Source of the DNA: Bifidobacterium breve
GTDB taxonomy: Bacteria; Actinomycetota; Actinomycetes; Nanopelagicales; Nanopelagicaceae
Direction: 5' to 3'
Assembly: GCA_945873335.1 (NCBI GenBank)
Contig: CAMCCH010000004.1
Span: 1 to 38,468, forward strand
Length of the DNA: 38,468 bases
The notes under the pieces are model-generated. The model had not been told where the DNA came from. It worked only from the letters and a program-made list of their open reading frames with translations, and did not search any database. Positions 28,739 to 37,651 of the stretch are shown here, one piece after another (position 1 is the first letter of the stretch; each line of letters begins with the position of its first letter). The translations under genes and the position numbers were made by a program.

Positions 28739-30408
28739 ACTTTCTTGTATCCCTTAGGACATACTGGTTTAGCGCCAACAATCTTTTGAGTTACTGAACC
28801 CTTTTTGCACTTGATGGCAATACTCTTTGGCGCAATCGCTTTAGTAGCAGCTTTTGCTTCCCCGGCTGGTTTTTCAGCAGCTGGTTCAGTAGGTGCTTTT
28901 ACTGCTACTTGAGTGAGCTTTATTCGAATAGTTGGCACCGAGAAAGTGAAGTTCTTTGCCGATAGTTTCATCCAACCATTCTTTTCACTGAGCAAAGTTG
29001 TTGCAACATTTTGGACTGAGCCATCACCAGAGGTGATCGAAATCGTTGCACTCACTGGAGCCTTAGAAAAACCATAAAGGCAGCGCGCTGTATCTGATTT
29101 CATATTCAATTCATACGACCCCTTGAATTCAGCATTATCAAAACCGTTATGCGGACCAGCAACTTTGTAAGTCATAAATCCATCAACGAGTTCAGGCGGA
29201 CTTGGATCATAGATACTTGCATTGGTTGAAATTATTCCTATCAAGCCATTTTTCGCATCGAAGCATGCTGGCCAACGAGCAACGCGCCAATTACCTGGAG
29301 TCATACCTGTGATATCCCATCTCGAATTCTCAACAGGTGCCGCTTTCAAGTATTTTGCGAGAGCATCGACATAACCCACATTGAAGTTTGGATCCTCGGG
29401 ATTTTGCGTGTAGAGATACTGCCAATTCAACCGGTCACCTTGAGGTCGCTCGACGGGACAATCACGACCTCCGCAATTCATAAAAGCGGCGCTCAGAGCC
29501 TTATCTGCCGCAATCTCAGAAGTCTTTATTTCTGCGTAGCTAATGGGGACTTGGATTGAATTTCCTTCGATGCGTATTGAATTGATTTCTGAGGTCAGGG
29601 GTTCAACAGAAACGGAGGCATCCCCGACGCGTCCAAAGAGCCAACCAGTAATGCGATTATCCATCTGCATCGTCAAGCCGATTTTTTGGTTCTTGGTGAA
29701 CTCACTGCGGATTGCACATTTACCTAGTTCAATCCACGCACAATCAAATCCCCGCTCAAAGGGGCTTCCATCTGTAGAGAAGGATTCAAAGAAATCATCT
29801 CCTGAAGGCAAAGTGCGAACACGGAAAGGTACATAGTTGCCGGATACATATTTCACTGGAATTACAGATGCATTGAAGGAAAAGACATATGCAACTCCTG
29901 GGTCACGTGTTGCAGGGTTGTAATCAATGTTGTAGCGAATAGAGATTTGTACCCCGTATAAGTTTCCGGCATCATCTTTCCACACACTTATTGCGCCACC
30001 TTGTGGCGTTTGAGCTTTTGCGTTCGCTGCGATTTTAGGCATATCTATTTCGTGATCAAATATCGCTTTTTTTAGATTTCCAGATGAATCCCCTAAATCA
30101 AATTCCTTGATGCACATATCACTCGGCGTTGAATTTGCCGTGCATGGTGGAACAATAAAATTGAGCATCAGCGCTCGTAGAGATTTGCAACGAGGGTCAT
30201 CGACAGCAGAACAATAAAGTTGCTTCCCGCTGACATCGTCACGGCCCCATATTTGTGAATAATTCAATTGGCCAGATTCGATATCCCGAAATACAAAGCT
30301 AGACATGCCCGCTACTGGTTGATTCATCTGCCATGCGGCTTGCGCAGGGGTGGCAATCGGAAGAACTAGTGCCGCAATAGCTAAGGCAACAGATATAAGT
30401 TTCTTCAT
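28735..30408 (-). CDS. Secreted protein of unknown function with C-terminal CPKGYKK motif (paralog A)
   Basis: Signal peptide MKKLISVALAIAALVLPIATPAQA; C-terminal IKCKKGSVTQKIVGAKPVCPKGYKKV; aligns along most of its length with the neighbouring ORF. Confidence 0.75.
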   Translation of the reverse strand: MKKLISVALAIAALVLPIATPAQAAWQMNQPVAGMSSFVFRDIESGQLNYSQIWGRDDVSGKQLYCSAVDDPRCKSLRALMLNFIVPPCTANSTPSDMCIKEFDLGDSSGNLKKAIFDHEIDMPKIAANAKAQTPQGGAISVWKDDAGNLYGVQISIRYNIDYNPATRDPGVAYVFSFNASVIPVKYVSGNYVPFRVRTLPSGDDFFESFSTDGSPFERGFDCAWIELGKCAIRSEFTKNQKIGLTMQMDNRITGWLFGRVGDASVSVEPLTSEINSIRIEGNSIQVPISYAEIKTSEIAADKALSAAFMNCGGRDCPVERPQGDRLNWQYLYTQNPEDPNFNVGYVDALAKYLKAAPVENSRWDITGMTPGNWRVARWPACFDAKNGLIGIISTNASIYDPSPPELVDGFMTYKVAGPHNGFDNAEFKGSYELNMKSDTARCLYGFSKAPVSATISITSGDGSVQNVATTLLSEKNGWMKLSAKNFTFSVPTIRIKLTQVAVKAPTEPAAEKPAGEAKAATKAIAPKSIAIKCKKGSVTQKIVGAKPVCPKGYKKV

Positions 30409-30481
30409 TTCAAAGGCCTCTCCGCCAGCAACACCGTAAGGCAACTATTCACAGACTTAGTCACATTGTCGAGTGAACACG

Positions 30482-32122
30482 CTACTTCTTCGTGTACCCC
30501 TTTGGGCACTTTGGTGTTACCCCTTTGACCTTCACAGTTGTTTTACCTTTCGTGCAAGATATTGTCTTAGATGCAGCTTTGATAGACGAATTAGAGAAGG
30601 CGAACTCAATATTTGGAGTCGAATAACTGAACTTCTTCGCAGCAAAATTTACCCAACCATTTTCTTCCAAGATAGCTGCTTCTGAATAATTCAATCTCTC
30701 CCCTGCCTTTGAAAATGCTGACGCAGTAACGCTGCTAGGGGTCACATTTGATTTCAAAAGACATCGCAAGATATCCGCTCGCATAGCCACTTGATAGTCA
30801 ACTTTATTGATCTGTGATTGCGCATTCTTGAGTGCGCCTGAAACTTTTGAGACCAATTTCTGATTTTGAATCTCTGGAGGGTTCATTTGATACAGGCTCG
30901 CATTTGTAGAGACTACGCCTGCAAGATTTTTGGACTTAGAAACACAGGGTGACCATGAAATTCCTTGACGCCATTTTGATTCAGGCATCGAGGTCACTTG
31001 CCATTGGCTATCGACACCTTGAATATCGGTAAGCCCGTTAGAAACGACATCTGCCAAACCGATGTTGAACTCCGCATCTTTGAGGTTATCAGTGAGAATT
31101 CCCTCCCAGATTACATTCTCATACTGTTCATATGCTTGAGGGCATACCACGACTTCATCACCACAACGATTGTATGCCGCTTTTAATTCTCTGACTTTAT
31201 TGATATCCAAAACATTATTAATTGCATAAACAGGTGAAGATACTGATGCTCTTCCACCAATTACTAAAAGATTAGCGGATGCCGAAATTTTCTTCTCTTG
31301 AATTTTCAAATCTAAAATTTGTGAGGAAAGCCAACCCTGTAATTTGTTATCCATCTGCATCGATATTGATACATTTGTATCATCAAGAAAATGGCCTTGA
31401 GTCACGCACAATCCTTTTTCGCTCCAATGACAATCACTATCATCGTCTAGTTTCCCTGATGACGGATTTACACCCAAGAGATCCGAATCACCATCGGTGA
31501 CGATGAAATCAAGTGGAGCAAATTTTCCCGATTTGTATTTCACAGGATGGATGGCAATTTTGAAATCCACCAAATTAGCCAGATTGACTTTATTAGTCTC
31601 TTTATTTTTTGTGACTACGTAAGTGAGCGAAACTTCAGTGGCGACCTCAGATGCAGGGTCTTTAGACTTGCCCGGTGCAAACTTCCATATTGAAATTCCT
31701 CCCCCAACCCCAATCTTCGCGGCTGTGTTAGCGGCAATTCTTGGTGTGGGAACTTCGCGAAGAAAAGTCGCTGGAATCATCTTTCCATCGCGGCCTGTCA
31801 TCTCTACACCACGAATACAGAAATCTGAACTCGTCGATTTCGCAGAACAGTGTGGAAGAATTATTTGAACTCGAAACTCATCAAGACTAGAACAACGAGA
31901 ATCATTCAGCGCTTTACAGATTCGCTGCTTTCCATCACTAGTCGTTCCACTAATTATTGAGCTACGCACCTTACCGTGCTCGAGTATTTGGAAAACTATG
32001 TTTGATTTCGATGTATCAAGTTCGGGAACAGTAATCATTGTGTGAGCGGCTGCCGGATTCGAAGTTGAAACCGTGGAGACCAGAAATACGAATACAAAAA
32101 GTATTCTTTTGAAATCGATCAC
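30482..32122 (-). CDS. Secreted protein of unknown function with C-terminal CPKGYTKK motif (paralog B)
   Basis: GTG start; signal peptide KRILFVFVFLVSTVSTSNPAAAH; C-terminal ISCTKGKTTVKVKGVTPKCPKGYTKK; paralogous to 28735-30408. Confidence 0.75.
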   Translation of the reverse strand: MIDFKRILFVFVFLVSTVSTSNPAAAHTMITVPELDTSKSNIVFQILEHGKVRSSIISGTTSDGKQRICKALNDSRCSSLDEFRVQIILPHCSAKSTSSDFCIRGVEMTGRDGKMIPATFLREVPTPRIAANTAAKIGVGGGISIWKFAPGKSKDPASEVATEVSLTYVVTKNKETNKVNLANLVDFKIAIHPVKYKSGKFAPLDFIVTDGDSDLLGVNPSSGKLDDDSDCHWSEKGLCVTQGHFLDDTNVSISMQMDNKLQGWLSSQILDLKIQEKKISASANLLVIGGRASVSSPVYAINNVLDINKVRELKAAYNRCGDEVVVCPQAYEQYENVIWEGILTDNLKDAEFNIGLADVVSNGLTDIQGVDSQWQVTSMPESKWRQGISWSPCVSKSKNLAGVVSTNASLYQMNPPEIQNQKLVSKVSGALKNAQSQINKVDYQVAMRADILRCLLKSNVTPSSVTASAFSKAGERLNYSEAAILEENGWVNFAAKKFSYSTPNIEFAFSNSSIKAASKTISCTKGKTTVKVKGVTPKCPKGYTKK

Positions 32123-32889
32123 TTTGTTAGTCCTTCAATAAAGGTCAAGGAGTTTTGAAAGATAAGTTCAGCATCATAATCCAGGGTGGCAACGTGATAA
32201 CTGTTAGTCAATTCGATGCGGTTCTTATTAGTCGAGGAAATTCCCTTCATCACTATTTCTGTGTTCGAAACAGGCAATGTGTGATCATCAACGCTATGAA
32301 ATAATTGAACAGGCAAAGTAATTTCCCCTAATTTCTCACGAGTGATTTTGAGCATCTTGAGAAGTTCGTGAACACCTACAAGCGGAGTCGCGTTATATCC
32401 CCATTCTGAAATTCCAGGGCGTTTGATATCACCTGACACCGCTTTACGCATTTTTACAATGCGCGATACCCACCATGCTACTGGTACTGGAACAAATGGA
32501 AGATGAATCATTGGATTAACAAGGATGATGCCGCGGATTCTTGATTGATGTTTTTGTGTTACATGCAATGTGGTTCCGCCACCCATCGATAAACCACACA
32601 TAAAAATAACATCACATTTTTGTGACAATTCATCCAAAACTGACTCCACACATGCCGGCCACTCTTGCCACTTCACCCTATTCAAATCTTCTGGCTTTGT
32701 TCCATGACCTGGTAACAAGGGAACTCGCACTGTGTATCCGCGACCATTGAGAAACTCCGCCCACGGCCGCATCGATGCAGGAGAGCCAGTGAATCCATGA
32801 ACAAGAATGATTCCAATTCTTTCGTTAGCGCCACTTCCTTGGGCGGCGAAAGATTGAAGTAATCCGGCAGGTGCCCCATGTGAACTCAT
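32119..32889 (-). CDS. Alpha/beta hydrolase (carboxylesterase/monoacylglycerol lipase-like)
   Basis: IGIILVHGFTGSPASMRPWAEFLNGRGYTVRVPLLPGHG, CGLSMGGGTTL nucleophile elbow, FHSVDDHTLP, HVATLDYD. Stop overlaps the GTG start of paralog B. Confidence 0.9.
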   Translation of the reverse strand: MSSHGAPAGLLQSFAAQGSGANERIGIILVHGFTGSPASMRPWAEFLNGRGYTVRVPLLPGHGTKPEDLNRVKWQEWPACVESVLDELSQKCDVIFMCGLSMGGGTTLHVTQKHQSRIRGIILVNPMIHLPFVPVPVAWWVSRIVKMRKAVSGDIKRPGISEWGYNATPLVGVHELLKMLKITREKLGEITLPVQLFHSVDDHTLPVSNTEIVMKGISSTNKNRIELTNSYHVATLDYDAELIFQNSLTFIEGLTK

Positions 32890-32944
32890 GGGGCTAAGGT
32901 ACGCCTTACATCCTTGTCTGTTCAATCACCTACCATCAGACAAT

Positions 32945-33604
32945 ATGAACGTTGCGCGAAGTTCCAATACCAATAATGGCCGACACCTGAGTTCGACCAC
33001 TTTTGTTATTTTGGATCTAGAAACAACCGGTGCTTCACCAAATGCAGGTGCGGGTATCACAGAGATTGGTGCGGTGAAAGTTCGCGGCGGTGAAGTAATT
33101 GGAATTTTCGAAACTTTCATCAATCCTAGAGAATCAATTCCGCCATATATAACTGAGCTTACTGGAATCACAGATGAAATGGTCATGTATGCCCCGCCTA
33201 TTGAAAACGCGCTACCAACACTTTTGGAATTCTTAGGCCATGAAGATGAATGCATCCTGGTTGCACACAACGCACCCTTTGATTTAGGTTTTCTCAAAGC
33301 AGCATCGGCGATGCATGAGTATCCGTGGCCGAAATATCAAGTGTTAGACACTGTAAAACTCGCACGCCATTTACTGACTCGAGATGAAGTCTACGACTGC
33401 AAACTTTCGACACTTGCACAATTCTTTGATACACCTATCCAACCAACGCACCGCGCACTCGATGATGCCCACTCCACCGTTGCAGTTTTACATGGCCTCT
33501 TTGAAAGACTTGGAGGTTTTGAGGTTGATACGGTGGAAAAACTCTTTGAATTTCTTGCAGATAAGAAGAAGCGCTTGCGGGAGAAAATACCAAAAGAGTT
33601 CTAG
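32945..33604 (+). CDS. DEDDh-family 3'-5' exonuclease (DnaQ epsilon-like), stand-alone
   Basis: VILDLETTGASPNAGAGITEIGAVKV, LVAHNAPFDLGFL, HRALDDAHSTVAVL. Start refined to MNVARSSNTNNG. Confidence 0.9.
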   Translation: MNVARSSNTNNGRHLSSTTFVILDLETTGASPNAGAGITEIGAVKVRGGEVIGIFETFINPRESIPPYITELTGITDEMVMYAPPIENALPTLLEFLGHEDECILVAHNAPFDLGFLKAASAMHEYPWPKYQVLDTVKLARHLLTRDEVYDCKLSTLAQFFDTPIQPTHRALDDAHSTVAVLHGLFERLGGFEVDTVEKLFEFLADKKKRLREKIPKEF

Positions 33605-34635
33605 GAAGAAATCTTCTTACTCAGTTCGCCCCATTGCAGCACCAATCTAGATGCGGCTCCGCTATCAATAGCAATGACAGCTTGCTCAATTCCAGATTTC
33701 ATTCGCTCATGTAAAGAGAGTTCGAACTTTCCAGCGTAAGCAGCAATAGCAGCAGCTGCGTTGAGAACCACTGCATCGCGATGTGGGCCGCGCTCCCCCG
33801 AAAAGATTGCATTGGTGATCCGTGCATTTTCAACACTATCTCCTCCGACGAGGGCCGATATTGGAGCACGTTCAATTCCGAAATCTAACGGGTCCAAAAG
33901 ATCACTTGAAATACTTCCTTTTCCAATCGTTAGGACTGAGGTAGTCGTAGCAAGTGTTATCTCGTCTAACCCATCATCTCCGCGGAATACAAAGCCATCG
34001 ACTCCTCGATCAGCTAATACTTGTGCCATTACTAAATGCATTCGATCATTTGCAACGCCAATGGCTGCCGCTTTCGGACGTGCTGGATTTGCAAGTGGTC
34101 CCAAAATATTGAATACAGTTGGCACTCCTAACTCTTTACGAGCAGGGGCTGCAAAGCGCATCGCTGGATGAAATTTAGGCGCAAAACAAAATCCAATTCC
34201 CAGCTCGGAAAAAGTCTGCTCAACACCTTTGCCATCAAGGCCAATGGTTATACCGAGTGCCTCTAGGAGGTCCGCCGAACCTGACTTAGATGAGGCTGCG
34301 CGATTTCCATGTTTGAGAACTTTCGCTCCAGCTGCCGCTGCAATTATTGCGGCAGTTGTCGAAATATTTATCGTATGTGCGCCGTCGCCACCAGTTCCAA
34401 CTGTGTCTACTGCTCTCTCATTTATTGATATCGGTGCACAGTGTTGATACATCTGTGCCACCAGCGCACCGACTTCTTCAGAAGTTTCGCCTTTTGCCTT
34501 TAGGGCCAGCAAAAATTCTTTAGTAGTTTCTATATCTGTGCGATCTTCAAGAATTTCATTGATGCACCACGAGATATCGCCAACTTCTAAATCAAGTCCG
34601 CTCTTGAGGCGATCAATATGAGTACGCCAGCTCAT
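33601..34635 (-). CDS. trpD: Anthranilate phosphoribosyltransferase
   Basis: VDTVGTGGDGAHTINISTTAAIIAAAAGAKVLKHGNRAASSKSGSADLLEALG; GPLANPARPKAAAIGV. Confidence 0.97.
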   Translation of the reverse strand: MSWRTHIDRLKSGLDLEVGDISWCINEILEDRTDIETTKEFLLALKAKGETSEEVGALVAQMYQHCAPISINERAVDTVGTGGDGAHTINISTTAAIIAAAAGAKVLKHGNRAASSKSGSADLLEALGITIGLDGKGVEQTFSELGIGFCFAPKFHPAMRFAAPARKELGVPTVFNILGPLANPARPKAAAIGVANDRMHLVMAQVLADRGVDGFVFRGDDGLDEITLATTTSVLTIGKGSISSDLLDPLDFGIERAPISALVGGDSVENARITNAIFSGERGPHRDAVVLNAAAAIAAYAGKFELSLHERMKSGIEQAVIAIDSGAASRLVLQWGELSKKISS

Positions 34636-34646
34636 CTCAATAGAAC

Positions 34647-35078
34647 TTACGCAGATGTAAGGCTTGCACCGCGCAGCAAATTCGCTGCTGTATGGGCAAG
34701 TGTAAAAGGATCGATTGGATGCATTACTGATGCTTCAGCCATCGACCACGCTGCTAGCCATGCATCTTCTTTGCGACCTGTAATCACTAGAACAGGTGGG
34801 CATTCAAAAATTTCATCTTTGAGTTGGCGGGCAATTCCCATTCCGCCTTCAGGAACCGCTTCGCCATCGAGAATGAAAAGATCTATCTGGTTATTTGCAG
34901 TTGCGCCCTTGCGATCAGTGAATAGTCGAAGCGCTTTACCTGTAGCAAATTCAATAATTTCATGGGTAGGTAAATCTGCTGCCAAACGAGTACCTAGAGC
35001 GCCAGAAATAGCGGCACGAACAGAGGAATCATCTGAATAGACGAGTATTCGTAATGTGGCGCTAGCACTCATAGACAT
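34647..35078 (-). CDS. Receiver-domain-like protein
   Basis: LRILVYSDDSSVRAAISGAL (acidic pair), LFILDGEAVPEGGMGIARQLKD (phospho-Asp region), PPVLVITGRKEDAW. The usual xKP motif is replaced by MHPID. Confidence 0.7.
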   Translation of the reverse strand: MSMSASATLRILVYSDDSSVRAAISGALGTRLAADLPTHEIIEFATGKALRLFTDRKGATANNQIDLFILDGEAVPEGGMGIARQLKDEIFECPPVLVITGRKEDAWLAAWSMAEASVMHPIDPFTLAHTAANLLRGASLTSA

Positions 35079-35214
35079 GCGATAAGTCTATTCTCGAAAG
35101 TGCAAAAGCCAGCGCAATCATGAGTGACCTGTTTCACCTGCAGAAGCCCGAATTGCCCTTCACTTTGGGTGCCTGCAAGGAGACTCCGAGAGCCTTTTCG
35201 GGAATAATCGCCTC

Positions 35215-35844
35215 ATGCAAACGACGAGCGCGCCAGACCGCCATAAAATCACTCGCCCTAATGCAGTGGCTGTTGGAACAATTGTTTGGCTCTCCAGTGA
35301 ACTGATGTTTTTCGCTGGTCTCTTCGCAATCTATTTCACGATTCGCGCAGTGCAAGGACCGCAAATCTGGTTGGAATCTACGGAACTACTAAGCATTCCA
35401 TTTGCGGCGCTCAATACTACGGTTCTTGTTCTTTCCTCAGTCACTTGCCAATTTGGAGTTTTCGCAGCAGAACGTTTTCAAAATAAGCGCACCGGCACAT
35501 TGATTCAGATCAACAAATGGGGAATGCGCGAATGGTTCTCGCTGACATTTCTTATGGGTGCATTCTTTATCGCTGGTCAAATTTATGAGTATGCAGTTCT
35601 AGTTAGCGAAAATTTGACTCTTTCATCGAATGCTTATGGCTCTGTCTTTTATATTGCCACAGGCTTTCACGGACTTCACGTCACTGGTGGGCTAATCGCT
35701 TTTCTCATCGTCATGATCCGCGTTGCTAAAGCACGTAGATTTACACATCAGCAAGCAACGACTGCAATTGTGGTCTCTTATTACTGGCACTTCGTCGATG
35801 TTGTTTGGATCGCACTCTTTGCAGCGATCTACCTAATTAAGTGA
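35215..35844 (+). CDS. ctaE: Cytochrome c oxidase subunit III
   Basis: [65 protein letters not shown]. Confidence 0.95.
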   Translation: MQTTSAPDRHKITRPNAVAVGTIVWLSSELMFFAGLFAIYFTIRAVQGPQIWLESTELLSIPFAALNTTVLVLSSVTCQFGVFAAERFQNKRTGTLIQINKWGMREWFSLTFLMGAFFIAGQIYEYAVLVSENLTLSSNAYGSVFYIATGFHGLHVTGGLIAFLIVMIRVAKARRFTHQQATTAIVVSYYWHFVDVVWIALFAAIYLIK

Positions 35845-35859
35845 TTCGAAGGGTACCTC

Positions 35860-36651
35860 GTGAAATATCTATCTAGATATCGCAGACACAAATCGGCCGG
35901 ACCATTACTTCTACTCTTCGCTCTTTTTGCAATCGGTACGACGTTCTCTGTTGCAAGTGCAACTACTACCCCTGAACAGAGTGAGTTTTCGCGTTCGACT
36001 GCAATTGAAGAAGGACGTGAAATTTTTCTCAAAGGTTGTTCTTCTTGTCATGGTTTGAACTTGGAAGGCAGCGCTATTGCTCCATCGCTTCTCGGTGTTG
36101 GCGCGGCATCCGTTGATTTCCAAGTTGGTACTGGACGTATGCCTGTTGGTGACTTGAGCGTTCAAATTATGCGCAAGCCTCCTGTCTATGATGAAAAGGA
36201 AGTAGCGGCTCTCGCCGCCTACGTTGCCTCACTTGCACCTGGTCCTGAAATTCCAACGGAAGCCTCACTCAATTATGAACGCGATGGAAGCACAGCCGAA
36301 GGTGGCGAGCTATTCCGCACAAATTGCGCGATGTGTCACAACTTTGCAGCACAAGGTGGAGCGCTGACACAAGGAAAATATGCACCAACACTTATGGGCG
36401 TTGAAGCGAAGTACATTGCTGAAGCGATGACAACTGGTCCGCAGGCGATGCCAGTATTTAGCGATAAAACTCTGACACCTGAAGAAAAACTTTCTATCAT
36501 CAAGTGGGTAAAAGCAGTTGAAGCAGAGCCTGCTCTCGGTGGCGCATCACTTGGTCGCGTAGGCCCCGTTACAGAAGGATTACTAGTCTGGACTCTTGGA
36601 ATTGGTCTGCTCATCGGAGTAGCTGTTTGGCTTGCGATGAAGGCGAGATAA
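35860..36651 (+). CDS. qcrC: Cytochrome bc1 complex diheme cytochrome c subunit
   Basis: Two CxxCH motifs (CSSCHG, CAMCHN), N- and C-terminal TM; ctaE-qcrCAB order. Confidence 0.95.
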   Translation: MKYLSRYRRHKSAGPLLLLFALFAIGTTFSVASATTTPEQSEFSRSTAIEEGREIFLKGCSSCHGLNLEGSAIAPSLLGVGAASVDFQVGTGRMPVGDLSVQIMRKPPVYDEKEVAALAAYVASLAPGPEIPTEASLNYERDGSTAEGGELFRTNCAMCHNFAAQGGALTQGKYAPTLMGVEAKYIAEAMTTGPQAMPVFSDKTLTPEEKLSIIKWVKAVEAEPALGGASLGRVGPVTEGLLVWTLGIGLLIGVAVWLAMKAR

Positions 36652-36655
36652 GAAC

Positions 36656-37651
36656 ATGTCTAATGAATTGGAAGCAATCAAAGATCCTGGAGTGCCAGCG
36701 CACATACATCGCCAGGCCGATCTTGATCCAAAAGCTGAACAGAAAGCAGAGCGACAAGTAGCAATTCTCTTCGCACTCTCATCCTTAGGAACTCTTCTTT
36801 TCATTTATTCATATATTTGGATCTCAGAAGATCTATTCATTTTCTTTCCAATTCTTGGAAGTACAAATGCAAAGCAACTTTTCTTGGGATTAGGTCTTGC
36901 ATTTTCACTCTTCTTTATTGGAGCTGGCGCAATCCACTGGGCAAAGACTTTGATGCCCGATGAAGAAGTTATTGCGATGCGACATGAGATGCGATCAGAG
37001 GATGAAGACCGTAGTGAATTAGTCAAGACTGCAAAGCAAGGCGCCGCTGCTGCTGCCCTTGGTCGTCGATCACTCATCAAACGCTCACTTGGTTTATCAC
37101 TTGGTTTAGTTGGATTATCACCGTTGCTACTTCTGCGCGATCTTGGCCCTCTTCCTGGAAAGAAATTAGAGACCACAAGTTGGAAAACGGGAACTCGTTT
37201 AGTCACTGATCCAGGTGATCGTCCAATAAAGCCATCTGATTTAGAAGTTGGAGCGGTTGCTCAAGTTTTACCTGCAATAAAAGAAGGTGGCCACCGAGCA
37301 CTCTCTGACATTGGAAAAGATGCGGTTCTCCTCATTCGTCTTCGCCAAGAAGAATTCCAACTAGATCCAGAGCGCCTTGCAATGACCTACGAAGGCATCA
37401 TCGCCTTCTCGAAGATTTGTTCACACATGGGCTGCGCCGTTGCACTCTACGAGCAACAGACAAAGCACCTCCTATGCCCATGTCATCAATCAACTTTCGA
37501 CGTTACTCGTGCGGCAAAAGTTATCTTTGGCCCATCTGCCCGACCTCTGCCACAATTAGCAATAACAGTTGATGACGAGGGTTACCTTGTTGCACAGAGT
37601 CCTTTCAACGAACCTGTTGGACCTAGTTACTGGGAGAGAAACTCACAATGA
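36656..37651 (+). CDS. qcrA: Cytochrome bc1 complex Rieske iron-sulfur subunit
   Basis: CSHMGCAV...[12 protein letters not shown] Rieske motifs, three N-terminal TM segments. Confidence 0.95.
   Translation: MSNELEAIKDPGVPAHIHRQADLDPKAEQKAERQVAILFALSSLGTLLFIYSYIWISEDLFIFFPILGSTNAKQLFLGLGLAFSLFFIGAGAIHWAKTLMPDEEVIAMRHEMRSEDEDRSELVKTAKQGAAAAALGRRSLIKRSLGLSLGLVGLSPLLLLRDLGPLPGKKLETTSWKTGTRLVTDPGDRPIKPSDLEVGAVAQVLPAIKEGGHRALSDIGKDAVLLIRLRQEEFQLDPERLAMTYEGIIAFSKICSHMGCAVALYEQQTKHLLCPCHQSTFDVTRAAKVIFGPSARPLPQLAITVDDEGYLVAQSPFNEPVGPSYWERNSQ

Noticed and set aside
32926-33297. 123-aa minus-strand ORF opposite the DEDDh exonuclease
   Set aside because: Overlaps conserved exonuclease motifs on the opposite strand; no domain.
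33761-34171. 136-aa plus-strand ORF opposite trpD
   Set aside because: trpD on the other strand is unambiguous; shadow ORF.
34618-35040. 140-aa plus-strand ORF opposite the receiver-like gene
   Set aside because: Antisense shadow; the minus-strand frame has receiver-like motifs and the plus frame has none.
36805-37206. 133-aa minus-strand ORF opposite qcrA
   Set aside because: Antisense to conserved Rieske subunit; Ser/Arg-rich shadow translation.
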